Positions 39,628 through 54,342 of a stretch of 64,000 bases of DNA are shown here, piece by piece. Position numbers and translations under genes: made by a program. The DNA comes from Pseudomonas sp. GM18 (GTDB lineage Bacteria > Pseudomonadota > Gammaproteobacteria > Pseudomonadales > Pseudomonadaceae), in NCBI RefSeq assembly GCF_000282195.1, contig NZ_AKJT01000035.1, positions 19,584 through 83,583 of the forward strand, given 5' to 3'. Position 1 is the first letter of the stretch, and the number at the start of each line of letters is the position of its first letter. The notes beneath the pieces were generated by a model. The model saw only the letters and a list, made by a program, of their open reading frames with translations. It did not search any database and was not told the DNA's origin.

Positions 39628-39656
39628 TTGTGAGCCTCTGTGTCGGTGTGTACAAT
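39628..39656 (+). promoter_or_regulatory. Sigma-70 promoter of gltBD
   Basis: TTGTGA, 17 bases, TACAAT, near consensus with optimal spacing. Transcription would start near 39663, giving a ~100-base leader before gltB. Just upstream, TGCGACAT is repeated at 39594 and 39607, and CACAAAT (39588) is inverted as ATTTGTG over the -35 box (39626), plausible regulator sites. Confidence 0.75.
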
Positions 39657-39765
39657 GACCTCCCTTTTGCCCCCGCAAAGCTGGCGTACGTTCGGCGCGG
39701 ATGGTAACTGGTTGAATTGAAAAGAAATTTGCCTCGATAAGAGGCAGCCTGGTGAGAAAGTGTCT

Positions 39766-45663
<5,898 letters not shown>

Positions 45664-45682
45664 ATCAGCTTGATCGGCGACT

Positions 45683-45713
45683 GATCGTTACCACGCAGAG
45701 CGTGGGAACGATC
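45683..45713. repeat. 31-bp collapsed GATCGTTCCC repeat
   Basis: The same 14-3-14 hairpin as at 2049, with one mismatch (GTTACC in the left arm). It lies 20 bases after the gltD stop and may mark the 3' end of the gltBD transcript. Confidence 0.88.
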
Positions 45714-45827
45714 TTTCGGTGCCAAAAACCGCGACAAATTGACCCGATAGACAAAAGGAACGGCTCTTGCCGTGCCTTTTGCGTCGCGCTCTGAGAAAAT
45801 GCCCGCACTTTTTTTCCGGATGCCGAC

Positions 45828-46895
45828 ATGACTGCCCTGAAGAACGACCGTTTCCTCCGCGCCCTGCTCAAGCAACCCGTAGACGTCACCCCCGTGTGGA
45901 TGATGCGCCAGGCCGGCCGCTACTTGCCGGAATACCGCGCCAGCCGTGCCAAGGCCGGTGACTTCATGAGCCTGTGCATGAATCCGGAATTCGCTTGCGA
46001 AGTCACCCTGCAACCCCTCGATCGCTATCCGCAACTGGACGCGGCGATCCTCTTCTCCGACATCCTGACCATCCCCGATGCCATGGGCCAAGGCCTGTAC
46101 TTCGAAACCGGTGAAGGTCCGCGTTTCAAGAAAGTCGTCAGCACCCTGGCCGACGTCGAAGCCCTGCCGATTCCTGATCCACAGAAAGACCTCGGCTACG
46201 TGATGGACGCAGTCAGCACCATCCGCCGCGAACTGAACGGTCGCGTGCCGCTGATCGGTTTCTCCGGCAGCCCGTGGACCCTGGCCACCTACATGGTCGA
46301 AGGCGGTTCGTCGAAAGACTTCCGCAAGACCAAGGCCATGCTCTACGACAACCCGCAAGCCATGCACCTGCTGCTGGACAAGCTTGCGCAGTCGGTCACG
46401 TCCTACCTCAATGGCCAGATCCTGGCCGGCGCGCAAGCGGTGCAGATCTTCGACACCTGGGGCGGTAATCTTTCGTCGGCAGCGTACCAGGAATTCTCCC
46501 TGGCCTACATGCGCAAAATCGTCAGCGGCCTGATCCGCGAACACGAAGGCCGCAAAGTGCCGGTCATCCTGTTCACCAAAAATGGCGGCCTGTGGCTGGA
46601 AAGCATCGCCGACGCCGGCGCTGATGCACTGGGTCTGGACTGGACCTGCGACATCGGTGAGGCCCGTCAACGCGTCGGCAACAAAGTCGCCCTGCAAGGC
46701 AACATGGACCCGACCGTGCTTTACGCCAAGCCAGAAGCCATCCGCGCCGAAGTCGGCCGGATCCTCGCCAGCTACGGCAAGGGCAGCGGCCATGTGTTCA
46801 ACCTCGGCCATGGCATTACGCCGGAAGTCGATCCGGAACATGCCGGTGCGTTCCTGCGCGCTGTGCATGAGCTGTCGGCGCAATATCACGAGTGA
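45828..46895 (+). CDS. hemE: Uroporphyrinogen decarboxylase
   Basis: A 355-residue cytoplasmic enzyme that decarboxylates uroporphyrinogen III to coproporphyrinogen III in haem synthesis. The signatures [16 protein letters not shown] and [17 protein letters not shown] and the catalytic Asp region ([13 protein letters not shown]) are intact. The gene stands alone between gltD and a bidirectional terminator. Confidence 0.97.
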   Translation: MTALKNDRFLRALLKQPVDVTPVWMMRQAGRYLPEYRASRAKAGDFMSLCMNPEFACEVTLQPLDRYPQLDAAILFSDILTIPDAMGQGLYFETGEGPRFKKVVSTLADVEALPIPDPQKDLGYVMDAVSTIRRELNGRVPLIGFSGSPWTLATYMVEGGSSKDFRKTKAMLYDNPQAMHLLLDKLAQSVTSYLNGQILAGAQAVQIFDTWGGNLSSAAYQEFSLAYMRKIVSGLIREHEGRKVPVILFTKNGGLWLESIADAGADALGLDWTCDIGEARQRVGNKVALQGNMDPTVLYAKPEAIRAEVGRILASYGKGSGHVFNLGHGITPEVDPEHAGAFLRAVHELSAQYHE

Positions 46896-46908
46896 TCGTC
46901 GCCCAATA

Positions 46909-46939
46909 AAAAACGCCCGGCATTTGCCGGGCGTTTTTG
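46909..46939. terminator. Bidirectional intrinsic terminator between hemE and the MFS gene
   Basis: AAAAACGCCCGGCA, a short loop and TGCCGGGCGTTTTT: a strong GC stem flanked by A and T runs, so it ends both convergent transcripts. Confidence 0.92.
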
Positions 46940-46958
46940 TATCAAAGATCTTTTGCTT

Positions 46959-48233
46959 TTAAGCCTTCAAATTCTCCAACGGCGGCAACTTCGCCAGCTT
47001 CAACGCCACCAGCAACGCAATCACCAGCAATCCGCTGATGAACAACCCGATCCCGTTCCAGCCACCCATATGCCAGGCCACGCCGCCCGCCGTACCCGCG
47101 ACACTCGACCCGGCGTAATAGCTGAACAGGTACAGCGACGATGCCTGTCCCTTGGCCTTGATCGCACGACGGCCGATCCAGCTGCTGGCCACCGAATGCG
47201 CGCCGAAGAAGCCAAAGGTGAAGATCAGCATGCCGATGATCACCACCGGCAGCGGCGTAAACATCGTCAACGCAAGGCCCGCGAGCATCACCACAATGGT
47301 TGCCCAGAGCACTTTGCGCCGGCCGAGCTGGTCGGCCAGGGCGCCGATTTTCGCCGAGCTGTAGATGCCCGACAGGTACACCACCGAGAGCAGTCCGACG
47401 AAGGCCTGGTCCATGTGATACGGCTCTGCCAGCAGGCGATAGCCGATGTAGTTGAACAGGGTGACGAACGCGCCCATCAGCACGAACGCCTCGACAAACA
47501 ACAGCGGCAGGCCGGCATCGCGAAAGTGCATGGTGAAGCCGTCCAGCAAACTGCGCGGGTGTAGTGAACGAGGGCGGAAGTTGCGCGATTCGGGAAGGAT
47601 TTTCCAGAACACCGCTGCGGCAATCAGCGCCAGGCCGCCGATGACCAGCATTGCCGTGTGCCAGCTGACGAAGTCGATCAGCACCCCGACAATCAATCGT
47701 CCGCACATGCCGCCGATGGCGTTGCCTCCGATGTACAAGCCCATGGCCAGGCCGAGGTGCTGCGGGTGGATCTCTTCGCTCAGGTAAGTCATCGCCACCG
47801 CCGCCAGACCGCTCAACGACAGGCCCACCAGCGCCCGCATCACCAGCACGCCTTGCCAGCTCGGCATCATCGCGCTGGCGATGGTGCACAGTGCGGCAGC
47901 GAACAGTGCGGCGACCATCACCGGTTTACGTCCGATGCGATCGGAGATGGGGCCGGTGATCAGCAAGCCGATAGCAAGCATGCCGGTGGCGACCGACAGG
48001 ATCAGGCTGCTCTGGGCCGCATTGATGGAAAACTCGCGGGACAGCAGCGGCATCATCGGCTGCACGCAGTAGAGCAAGGCAAAGGTCGCGAAGCCGCCGG
48101 AGAACAGCGCCAGCACCGTGCGCATGAACATCGGCGTGCCTTTTTCGATGTAGATCTCGTTGCGTTCAGCGACGACATCGTTCAGCGCGGCGGGCGGAAT
48201 TTCATGGGCGAGTGGGGCGACAGCAGTTTTCAC
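46959..48233 (-). CDS. YnfM-like major facilitator superfamily transporter
   Basis: A ~424-residue, 12-helix MFS exporter. Text such as GTPMFMRTVLALFSGGFATFALLYCVQPMMP, SDRIGRKPVM, GLYIGGNAIGGMCGRLI and GFFGAHSVASSWIG closely resembles E. coli YnfM. The GTG at 48233 (preceded by CCGAGG) gives the right hydrophilic lead; ATG at 48278 is an alternative, longer start. Divergent from a LysR gene, like the ynfM/ynfL pair of E. coli. Substrate is not known; arabinose or drug export has been suggested for relatives only. Confidence 0.85.
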   Translation of the reverse strand: MKTAVAPLAHEIPPAALNDVVAERNEIYIEKGTPMFMRTVLALFSGGFATFALLYCVQPMMPLLSREFSINAAQSSLILSVATGMLAIGLLITGPISDRIGRKPVMVAALFAAALCTIASAMMPSWQGVLVMRALVGLSLSGLAAVAMTYLSEEIHPQHLGLAMGLYIGGNAIGGMCGRLIVGVLIDFVSWHTAMLVIGGLALIAAAVFWKILPESRNFRPRSLHPRSLLDGFTMHFRDAGLPLLFVEAFVLMGAFVTLFNYIGYRLLAEPYHMDQAFVGLLSVVYLSGIYSSAKIGALADQLGRRKVLWATIVVMLAGLALTMFTPLPVVIIGMLIFTFGFFGAHSVASSWIGRRAIKAKGQASSLYLFSYYAGSSVAGTAGGVAWHMGGWNGIGLFISGLLVIALLVALKLAKLPPLENLKA

Positions 48234-48314
48234 TTCGGACCTCGGAGGACGCAGCCGGTCAGGCAATGAAAAAATCATATAGCTGGCTAATGTTTCTATC
48301 CAATATATTGTTCG

Positions 48315-48340
48315 ACCTGTTTGATAGGTTTAACGACCTA
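48315..48340. promoter_or_regulatory. Overlapping dyads in the MFS/LysR divergent region, likely LysR operator
   Basis: ACCTGTTTGATAGGT (48315-48329) and TAGGTTTAACGACCTA (48325-48340) are two overlapping inverted repeats sharing TAGGT, 12 bases before the LysR start. T-N11-A type dyads in this position are usual LysR sites. Confidence 0.5.
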
Positions 48341-48351
48341 ATGGGGTTTTC

Positions 48352-49248
48352 ATGGAATTGCGTCACCTGCGCTACTTCATCGCCGTCGCCGAAGAACTGC
48401 ATTTCGGCCGCGCCGCCCAGGTGCTGGGCATCTCGCAACCGCCGCTGAGCCAGCAGATTCAGGCGCTGGAGCAGGAAGTGGGGGCGCGTCTGTTCGAGCG
48501 CACCAATCGTCGGGTCGAACTCAGCGAGGCCGGTCGGCTGTTTCTGGAAGAGGCGCGGTTGGTGCTGGCTCAGGTCGACAAAGCGGCGGATGTGGCTCGG
48601 CGGGCACAACTTGGTGAATTGGGTGAACTGAAGATCGGCTTCACCTCGTCGGCGCCGTTCAACTCGACCATTCCCCAGGCGATTTTCTCGTTTCGCCAAC
48701 GCTTCCCGGCGGTGCACCTGAACCTGCGAGAAATGAGCAGCACTCAAGTGGCCGATGCGCTGGTGGACGAGTCGATTGAAGTCGGCATCATGCGACCGCT
48801 GGGCTTGCCGGACTCCCTCAGCGTGGTGGAATTGATGCGTGAGCCACTGGTGGCGGTACTCAGCTCCAAACATCCGCTGGTGAGCAGCAGCGAAGAAGGC
48901 CTGTTCCTGTCCGCCCTGGCCCTCGAACCGTTCGTATTTTTCCCGCGCAGCTATGGCAGCGGTCTGTACGCACAACTGCTCAGCCTGGCGCGGGACGCCG
49001 GCTTCAGCCCGCACTTTGCTCAGGAGGCTGGCGAGGCGATGACCATCATCGGGTTGGTGGCGGCGGGGCTTGGGGTGTCGGTGTTGCCGGCGTCTTACCA
49101 GCGGATGCGCATTGATGGCGTGGTCTATCGCCCGCTGCTTGATCCAGAGGCGATTTCGGCGGTGTGGCTGGTGCAGCGCAAGGATCAGAAGTCGCCGATG
49201 GCGAAGGCGTTCGTGGAGTTGCTGACGCGTAAGGTTGAGGGAATGTGA
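48352..49248 (+). CDS. LysR-family transcriptional regulator
   Basis: A 298-residue regulator with an N-terminal winged helix-turn-helix (MELRHLRYFIAVAEELHFGRAAQVLGISQPPLSQQIQALE) and a C-terminal periplasmic-binding-like effector domain. It most resembles the YnfL/CatR/CbnR branch by the opening MELRHLRYFIAVAEELHFGRAA. Divergent from the MFS gene, so it probably controls that exporter and itself. Effector unknown. Confidence 0.9.
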   Translation: MELRHLRYFIAVAEELHFGRAAQVLGISQPPLSQQIQALEQEVGARLFERTNRRVELSEAGRLFLEEARLVLAQVDKAADVARRAQLGELGELKIGFTSSAPFNSTIPQAIFSFRQRFPAVHLNLREMSSTQVADALVDESIEVGIMRPLGLPDSLSVVELMREPLVAVLSSKHPLVSSSEEGLFLSALALEPFVFFPRSYGSGLYAQLLSLARDAGFSPHFAQEAGEAMTIIGLVAAGLGVSVLPASYQRMRIDGVVYRPLLDPEAISAVWLVQRKDQKSPMAKAFVELLTRKVEGM

Positions 49249-49257
49249 TAAACCTTT

Positions 49258-49392
49258 AAAAGATCGTAGCCTTCGGCAGGCCTACACCGATCTATGTAGG
49301 AGCTGGCGGAGCCTGCGATCTTTTGATCTTTAGCGAGTTCAATTGCGTTAACAATCAAGATCAAAAGATCGCAGCCTTCGGCAGCTCCTACA
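49258..49392. repeat. REP inverted pair (REPIN) after the LysR and APE genes
   Basis: TGTAGGAGCTGGCGGAGCCT at 49295 continues into GATCTTTTGATCTT (to 49330) and is inverted at 49357-49392; a third, partial copy of the word (AAGATCGTAGCCTTCGGCAGG) starts at 49258. It lies between the convergent LysR gene and the end of the APE operon and is the only structured sequence able to end either transcript. Confidence 0.85.
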
Positions 49393-49517
49393 GGGAATGC
49401 GCCGGGAAATGACATACCGCTTTCGGGAGAAAGCATCTTGGCTGAAAGCTCTTACTGAACCCTCGCCAAATCCCCTTTCAACGCAACCCCGGCCATGATC
49501 GCCCCTGCGTGGCTCGT

Positions 49518-50744
49518 TTACGGCCAGCGGCGGAATATCAACGAGGTGTTAACCCCACCAAAAGCGAAATTATTATTCATCACGTACTCATTGCTCATCT
49601 GCCGGAATTCACCGCGCAGGTAATCGAGCTTGCCGCACTGTGGATCGACCTCATCGAGGTTGAAGGTGTGCACGTACAGGTCGCGGTTCATCATTTCGAT
49701 GCTGAACCAGGATTCCAGCGCGCCGCAGGCTCCCAGGGTGTGGCCGAGGAAACTCTTCTGCGAGCTGATCGGCATGTGTTCGCCGAACAAACTGCTGGTC
49801 GCCAGTGTTTCGGCAATGTCGCCCTGTTCTGTAGCGGTGCCGTGACCATTTACATAGCCGATGGCGCTTGGGTCGAGCCCGGCGTCTTCCAAAGCCAGCT
49901 CCATGGCCCGGCGCATGGTGATCAGCTCGGGGCGGGTGGCGTGCTGGCCGTCGGCGTTGCTGCCAAAACCGACGATCTCGGCGTGGATGCGGGCGCCGCG
50001 CGCCAGGGCGTGTTCGAGTTCTTCGAGCACCAGCATGCCGCCGCCTTCACCGATTACCAGGCCGTCGCGACCGATGTCGTAAGGGCGAGGGCTGGTCTGT
50101 GGGGCATCGTTTTTCAGGCTGGTGGCGTAGAGCGCATCGAACACCATGGCTTCGGTCGGGCACAGCTCTTCGGCGCCGCCGGCGAGCATCAGCGGCAGGC
50201 GGCCGAACTTGATCGACTCGTAGGCATAACCGACGCCCTGGCTGCCGCTGGTGCAGGCACTGGAGGTCGGGATCAGTCGGCCAGTGAGGCCGAAGAAGAT
50301 GCTGATATTCGCTGCCGTGGTGTGCGGCATCATCCGCACGTAGGAGTTGGCGTTGAGGCCTTCGGCCACCGAATTGAGCAACATTTTGCCGAACGCCTTG
50401 ATCTCGTCGGTGCTGCCGGTGGACGAGCCGCAGGACACGCCCATGCGCCCGTCCTTGATCGACTCATCACCCAGCAGCCCGGCGTCCGCCAAGGCCTTTT
50501 CCGCTGCGCCGACTGCCAGCCGCGATACCCGGCCCATGCTGCGCAGTTGCTTGCGCGTCCAGTGGCCGGGCACCTGGAAGTCGTCGATCGGGCCGGCCAG
50601 GCGGGTGTTGAGTTCGGTAAAGCGATCCCACTCGTGCATGCGACGGATGCCGCTGCGGTTGGCGGCGAAGTTGGCGGCGATGGTGTCCCAGTCGCTGCCC
50701 AGTGAGGTGATGCCGGCCATGCCGGTGACGACGACGCGCTTCAT
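49518..50744 (-). CDS. APE-type beta-ketoacyl-ACP synthase (last gene of the operon)
   Basis: A 408-residue FabF-like ketosynthase that would condense malonyl units onto the growing polyene. The catalytic Cys (SSACTSGS, C164) and both His motifs (NGHGTATEQGD, KSFLGHTLGACG) are intact, so it is an active condensing enzyme rather than a chain-length factor. It resembles ApeO of the E. coli aryl polyene cluster by neighbourhood. The ATG at 50744 overlaps the ketoreductase stop by one base; an ATG two codons upstream is possible. Confidence 0.88.
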   Translation of the reverse strand: MKRVVVTGMAGITSLGSDWDTIAANFAANRSGIRRMHEWDRFTELNTRLAGPIDDFQVPGHWTRKQLRSMGRVSRLAVGAAEKALADAGLLGDESIKDGRMGVSCGSSTGSTDEIKAFGKMLLNSVAEGLNANSYVRMMPHTTAANISIFFGLTGRLIPTSSACTSGSQGVGYAYESIKFGRLPLMLAGGAEELCPTEAMVFDALYATSLKNDAPQTSPRPYDIGRDGLVIGEGGGMLVLEELEHALARGARIHAEIVGFGSNADGQHATRPELITMRRAMELALEDAGLDPSAIGYVNGHGTATEQGDIAETLATSSLFGEHMPISSQKSFLGHTLGACGALESWFSIEMMNRDLYVHTFNLDEVDPQCGKLDYLRGEFRQMSNEYVMNNNFAFGGVNTSLIFRRWP

Positions 50745-51472
50745 CAGCACAGGCCTCCGTTGACGGCCAGAACCTGCCGGGTGATGTACGACGCTTCCGC
50801 CGACATCAGGAAATTCACTGCACTGGCTACCTCTTCCGGGGTGCCCATGCGTTGTGCGGGGATCATTTTCATCAGTTCTTCCACCGGCACGTTTTCATCG
50901 AGCATCGCCGTGTCGATCAGGCCGGGTGCGACACAGTTAACAGTGATTTTGCGCTTGCCCAGCTCAATCGCCAACGCCTTGGCCGCGCCGATCAAACCGG
51001 CTTTGGAAGCGCTGTAATTGACCTGCCCGCGATTGCCGATCAACCCGGACACCGAAGTAATGCAGACAATCCGCCCGGCGGCGCGACGACGGATCATCGG
51101 CATCATCACCGGGTGCAACACGTTGTAGAAGCCGTCGAGGTTGGTGCGCATCACCACATCCCAATCCTCCTCGCTCAGGGCCGGAAAAGCACCGTCGCGG
51201 GTCAGGCCAGCGTTGAGCACCACGCCGTAATAGGCGCCGTGAGCTTCCACGTCGGCTTCGAGAATGGTTTTGCAGCTGGCGCGGTCGGACACGTCGAATT
51301 GCAGGACACGCGCGTTGCGTCCCATCGCCTCAATTTCGGCTTTGACGGCTTCGGCGTCCGCCAAGCCGCTGCGGCAGTGCAGCACGATGTCATGCCCGGC
51401 CTGGGCCAGACGCAACGCGATAGCGCGGCCAATACCACGGCTGGAGCCGGTGACCAGTACGGATTCAGTCAT
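50744..51472 (-). CDS. APE-type 3-oxoacyl-ACP reductase (FabG family)
   Basis: A 242-residue short-chain dehydrogenase that reduces the beta-keto group after each condensation. The NADP-binding loop (VTGSSRGIGRAIA) and the catalytic Tyr-Lys (YSASK) with upstream Ser are in place. The ATG at 51472 overlaps the dehydratase stop (TGATG); a GTG one codon earlier is possible. It corresponds to the ketoreductase of known APE clusters (ApeQ-like). Confidence 0.9.
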   Translation of the reverse strand: MTESVLVTGSSRGIGRAIALRLAQAGHDIVLHCRSGLADAEAVKAEIEAMGRNARVLQFDVSDRASCKTILEADVEAHGAYYGVVLNAGLTRDGAFPALSEEDWDVVMRTNLDGFYNVLHPVMMPMIRRRAAGRIVCITSVSGLIGNRGQVNYSASKAGLIGAAKALAIELGKRKITVNCVAPGLIDTAMLDENVPVEELMKMIPAQRMGTPEEVASAVNFLMSAEASYITRQVLAVNGGLC

Positions 51473-51930
51473 CACTCGACTCCTTGGGGTTCATGCAGAT
51501 ATTGAGCGGCTTGAGGCGGGCGGAACACATTCAGCCGGGCGGTCGCGTGGATGCCGGGGGCGGTGATGTGGCATTCGAACACGCCCATGCCGTTGTCGTC
51601 TTCCAGCGAGCGTATTCCGTGGATGGTCAGCTCGGTGCCGACGGGGAAGTGTTCCACGTTGCATTCGAATTTGCGGCTGCCGAGCAGGAAGCCCAGTTCC
51701 ACCGCATTGCCTTTCTGGCGCGCATGGCAGCCAGCATATGCAGCGACGCTCTGGGCCATCAGCTCGATGCCGACCCAGGCCGGCAGACTGCCGTCGGGGC
51801 GATTGAACAGGCCGCCGGGCTTGACGGTGAGTCGGGTGTAGATCTGCTCGTCGTCGAACGACAGGATCTGATCGATGAGGATCATGTCGCCGGCATGGGG
51901 CAGCAGTTCGGCGAGCGGCCAGGTAATCAT
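51472..51930 (-). CDS. ApeP-type hotdog-fold dehydratase
   Basis: A 152-residue hotdog protein resembling the ApeP family of 3-hydroxyacyl-ACP dehydratases: the opening WPLAELLPHAGDMILID carries the candidate catalytic His, and PAWVGIELMAQSVAAYAGCHA is the central helix. It would remove water to give the conjugated double bonds. Overlaps the neighbouring genes at both ends (ATGA upstream). Confidence 0.88.
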   Translation of the reverse strand: MITWPLAELLPHAGDMILIDQILSFDDEQIYTRLTVKPGGLFNRPDGSLPAWVGIELMAQSVAAYAGCHARQKGNAVELGFLLGSRKFECNVEHFPVGTELTIHGIRSLEDDNGMGVFECHITAPGIHATARLNVFRPPQAAQYLHEPQGVE

Positions 51931-53123
51931 GAGGCGTCTCCGATAATCAGGCTGACGTTATTGCCACCAAAGGCAAAGGAATTACTCATCAGGTAGCGGG
52001 GTGCAATGGACGTCAGGTGGTCGGTCGGGGTCACCCAATGCAACGCCGGCAACTCGGGGTCGGGCTGACCGTCCCAGACATGGGGCGGCAGGGAATGCTC
52101 GTGGTTATCCGCGCTCAGGCTCAACCAGCAGAACGCCGCTTCCAGGGCACCAGCGGCGCCGAGGGTATGGCCGGTCATCGGTTTGGTCGACGAGCAGGGC
52201 ACGCCATCCGGGAACAGCGCCGTTACGGCCAGGCTTTCCATGGCGTCGTTGTGTTGGGTGGCGGTGCCGTGCAGGTTCAGATAAGCGATCTGCTGCGGTT
52301 GCAGGCCCGCGCGACTCATGGCCTTACTCATCGCTTGCCGGGCGCCACGGCCGGTCGGTTCCGGCGCGGAAATGTGGTGCGCATCGGAGCTGGCGCCACT
52401 GCCGAGCAGGGCAATCGGTTGGCTGTTGCCGGCGGTTTTGCTCATCAGGAACAGTACCGCGGCTTCGCCGATATTGATGCCGTTGCGGTTCGCCGAAAAC
52501 GGGTTGCAGCGCTGCTCGGACACCGCTTCCAGGGCCGAGAAACCGTTGAGGGTCAGCTTGCACAAGCTGTCGACACCGCCGCACAACACCGCATCGCACA
52601 TGCCCAGGTCGAGCAGCCGTTGGGCACTCATCAGCGCGCGGGCGCTGGAGGTGCATGCAGTGGAAATCACATAGGCCGGGCCGCTCAATTGCAGCCAGTC
52701 GGCAAGAAACGTCGCCGGTGCGCCGAGTTCCTGTTGCTGATAGTCATAATCGGCAGGGAAGTGATGCTCACGGATGTAATGGGCCAGGCCGCGGCTGGCC
52801 TCGTCGATGCCTGAGGTGCTGGTGCCCAGAATGACGCCGATACGGTCGCGGCCGTAGGTCTGGATCGCCTGCTCGATGTCTTGGCGAATTTGCAGCGCGG
52901 CCTCCAGCAGCAATTGATTGTTGCGACTGCTTTGATGAGCCAGCTCAGCCGGAATCGGTGCCAGCTCACCCCGCACTGCCGCCACTGGCAACGAACGCTC
53001 CACCACCCAGCCGGCCTCGCTGCGTATGCCCGAGCAATCGCCGGCAAACAGGTTGCGGGCGACTTCTTGCTTGTCGCGGCCGAGGGCACAGATCACCCCG
53101 AGGGCGTTCAGGTAAGCGGTCAT
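51927..53123 (-). CDS. APE-type beta-ketoacyl-ACP synthase
   Basis: A 398-residue ketosynthase, divergent from the one at 49518. Catalytic Cys (ISTACTSSARA, C157), HGTATQHND and KPMTGHTLGAAG are intact. By place next to the lipoprotein and dehydratase it resembles ApeR. Together with the 49518 enzyme and probably a third ketosynthase or chain-length factor outside the window it would set polyene length. ATGA overlap with the lipoprotein gene. Confidence 0.87.
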   Translation of the reverse strand: MTAYLNALGVICALGRDKQEVARNLFAGDCSGIRSEAGWVVERSLPVAAVRGELAPIPAELAHQSSRNNQLLLEAALQIRQDIEQAIQTYGRDRIGVILGTSTSGIDEASRGLAHYIREHHFPADYDYQQQELGAPATFLADWLQLSGPAYVISTACTSSARALMSAQRLLDLGMCDAVLCGGVDSLCKLTLNGFSALEAVSEQRCNPFSANRNGINIGEAAVLFLMSKTAGNSQPIALLGSGASSDAHHISAPEPTGRGARQAMSKAMSRAGLQPQQIAYLNLHGTATQHNDAMESLAVTALFPDGVPCSSTKPMTGHTLGAAGALEAAFCWLSLSADNHEHSLPPHVWDGQPDPELPALHWVTPTDHLTSIAPRYLMSNSFAFGGNNVSLIIGDAS

Positions 53124-53617
53124 GGTGTGTTCTCGCCTAACGGAGTGACGCGATAGTGCGGGCCTTGGGACACGTTCAATTCAAAGCTCGGTGGTTGTGA
53201 AGGACTTGGTTGTGAATAGCGGATGTTCCAGCGCGCTGACAACGACCGTTGCCCGTCCTGCTGTCGGGCGGCGGGATAGTTGCCGTGCAACTCGCCTTCA
53301 GGGGTCAATGCAAACAACAGGGCGGCGAACAGCTCCCGTGCTTCCGGATTAGGTGGCAGCAGCCCGTCGGCTTGCCATTGGCCATCGATCAGTTTCTGCC
53401 GTGCCACGGGAATCCCCAACGGGTCCATCATCGACCAGCGAATGCCCGGGCCTTCACGCTGGATCACCAGCAGCCAGTCCTGACGTTGTTCGGCCACCTG
53501 CCGTTCGATGTGCAGTTGCAGCGGCAACGCCAGGTTCGGGGTTCGCTCGGGCAGCGGCGTCTGGCTGGCGCAGGCGCTCAGCAGCAGGAGGCAACCCAGA
53601 AGCAGGAAACGGATCAT
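53120..53617 (-). CDS. DUF3261 lipoprotein of the APE operon
   Basis: A 165-residue predicted outer-membrane lipoprotein. The signal peptide MIRFLLLGCLLLLSAC ends in the lipobox (LLSAC, lipidated Cys16), followed by a beta-rich domain of the DUF3261 type that is regularly found in APE clusters. It may receive or anchor the polyene lipid at the outer membrane (inference). The ATG at 53617 overlaps the methyltransferase stop by one base. Confidence 0.85.
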   Translation of the reverse strand: MIRFLLLGCLLLLSACASQTPLPERTPNLALPLQLHIERQVAEQRQDWLLVIQREGPGIRWSMMDPLGIPVARQKLIDGQWQADGLLPPNPEARELFAALLFALTPEGELHGNYPAARQQDGQRSLSARWNIRYSQPSPSQPPSFELNVSQGPHYRVTPLGENTP

Positions 53618-54342
53618 CAGGCACACTCTTCAAGGGGCTTGCGCGCGACTACATTGACCAGGGTTTCTTCCCGTTGGCCAAAGGGTTTTGGCTGGCGCAA
53701 GCCGAAGCGTTCGAGCAGGCCGAAATCCTTGGCGCGACTCCACCACAAGTAAGGGTAAGACACATTCTGCGGGCCGAATTCAAAACCCTGCCGACGAATC
53801 ATCTCCAGGTAGCCGGCGGCGCTCTTTTGCACATGCATCGGATGGCGGAACAACCAGCGAATCACCCACGTATCAATGTAAGCCTCGGTGGACTCGGCGA
53901 ACAGCAAATAGCCGCCCGGTTTGAGCACCCGGTAGAACTCGGCCAGGGCTTGATCCTGCTCGACCAGGTGATGGAAAGTCTGGTGACAGAACAGCAGATC
54001 GACGCTGGCGTCCGGCACTTTGATGCTCGCGCAGTCACTGCCGATCAGCTCTACATCCATGCCCTGGCGGGCCGCTTCTTCGCCGCTCAGGTTCAGGCTG
54101 TGAGGGTCGGCATCCAGCCCGATCAGATGCTTGGGCGCGAAGGTCTGGCGCAGGTACTGGAACGACTTGCCCTGGCCGCAACCGGCATCGAGCAAGACCG
54201 GGTTGTCGGGCAATGGCTCGCTGAACAGGCCGCGCAAATCATTGATCGCCACTCGCAATACATGGTGCTGCCAGGTGTGGCTGCGCAGGAACCAGAAACC
54301 GAAACGGGTTTCTTCGACGTAGTTGTCGCTCAAATAACTCAT
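53617..54342 (-). CDS. Class I SAM-dependent methyltransferase of the APE operon
   Basis: A 241-residue methyltransferase. Motif I (VLLDAGCGQGKSFQYL), the acidic end of beta2 (LIGLDAD) and the later FYRVLKPGGYLLFAEST are clear. It could methylate the aryl head, either on carbon or on the phenol oxygen, as in known aryl polyenes; target inferred from context. The ATG at 54342 overlaps the upstream stop as ATGA and is preferred to an ATG six codons earlier. Confidence 0.85.
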   Translation of the reverse strand: MSYLSDNYVEETRFGFWFLRSHTWQHHVLRVAINDLRGLFSEPLPDNPVLLDAGCGQGKSFQYLRQTFAPKHLIGLDADPHSLNLSGEEAARQGMDVELIGSDCASIKVPDASVDLLFCHQTFHHLVEQDQALAEFYRVLKPGGYLLFAESTEAYIDTWVIRWLFRHPMHVQKSAAGYLEMIRRQGFEFGPQNVSYPYLWWSRAKDFGLLERFGLRQPKPFGQREETLVNVVARKPLEECA

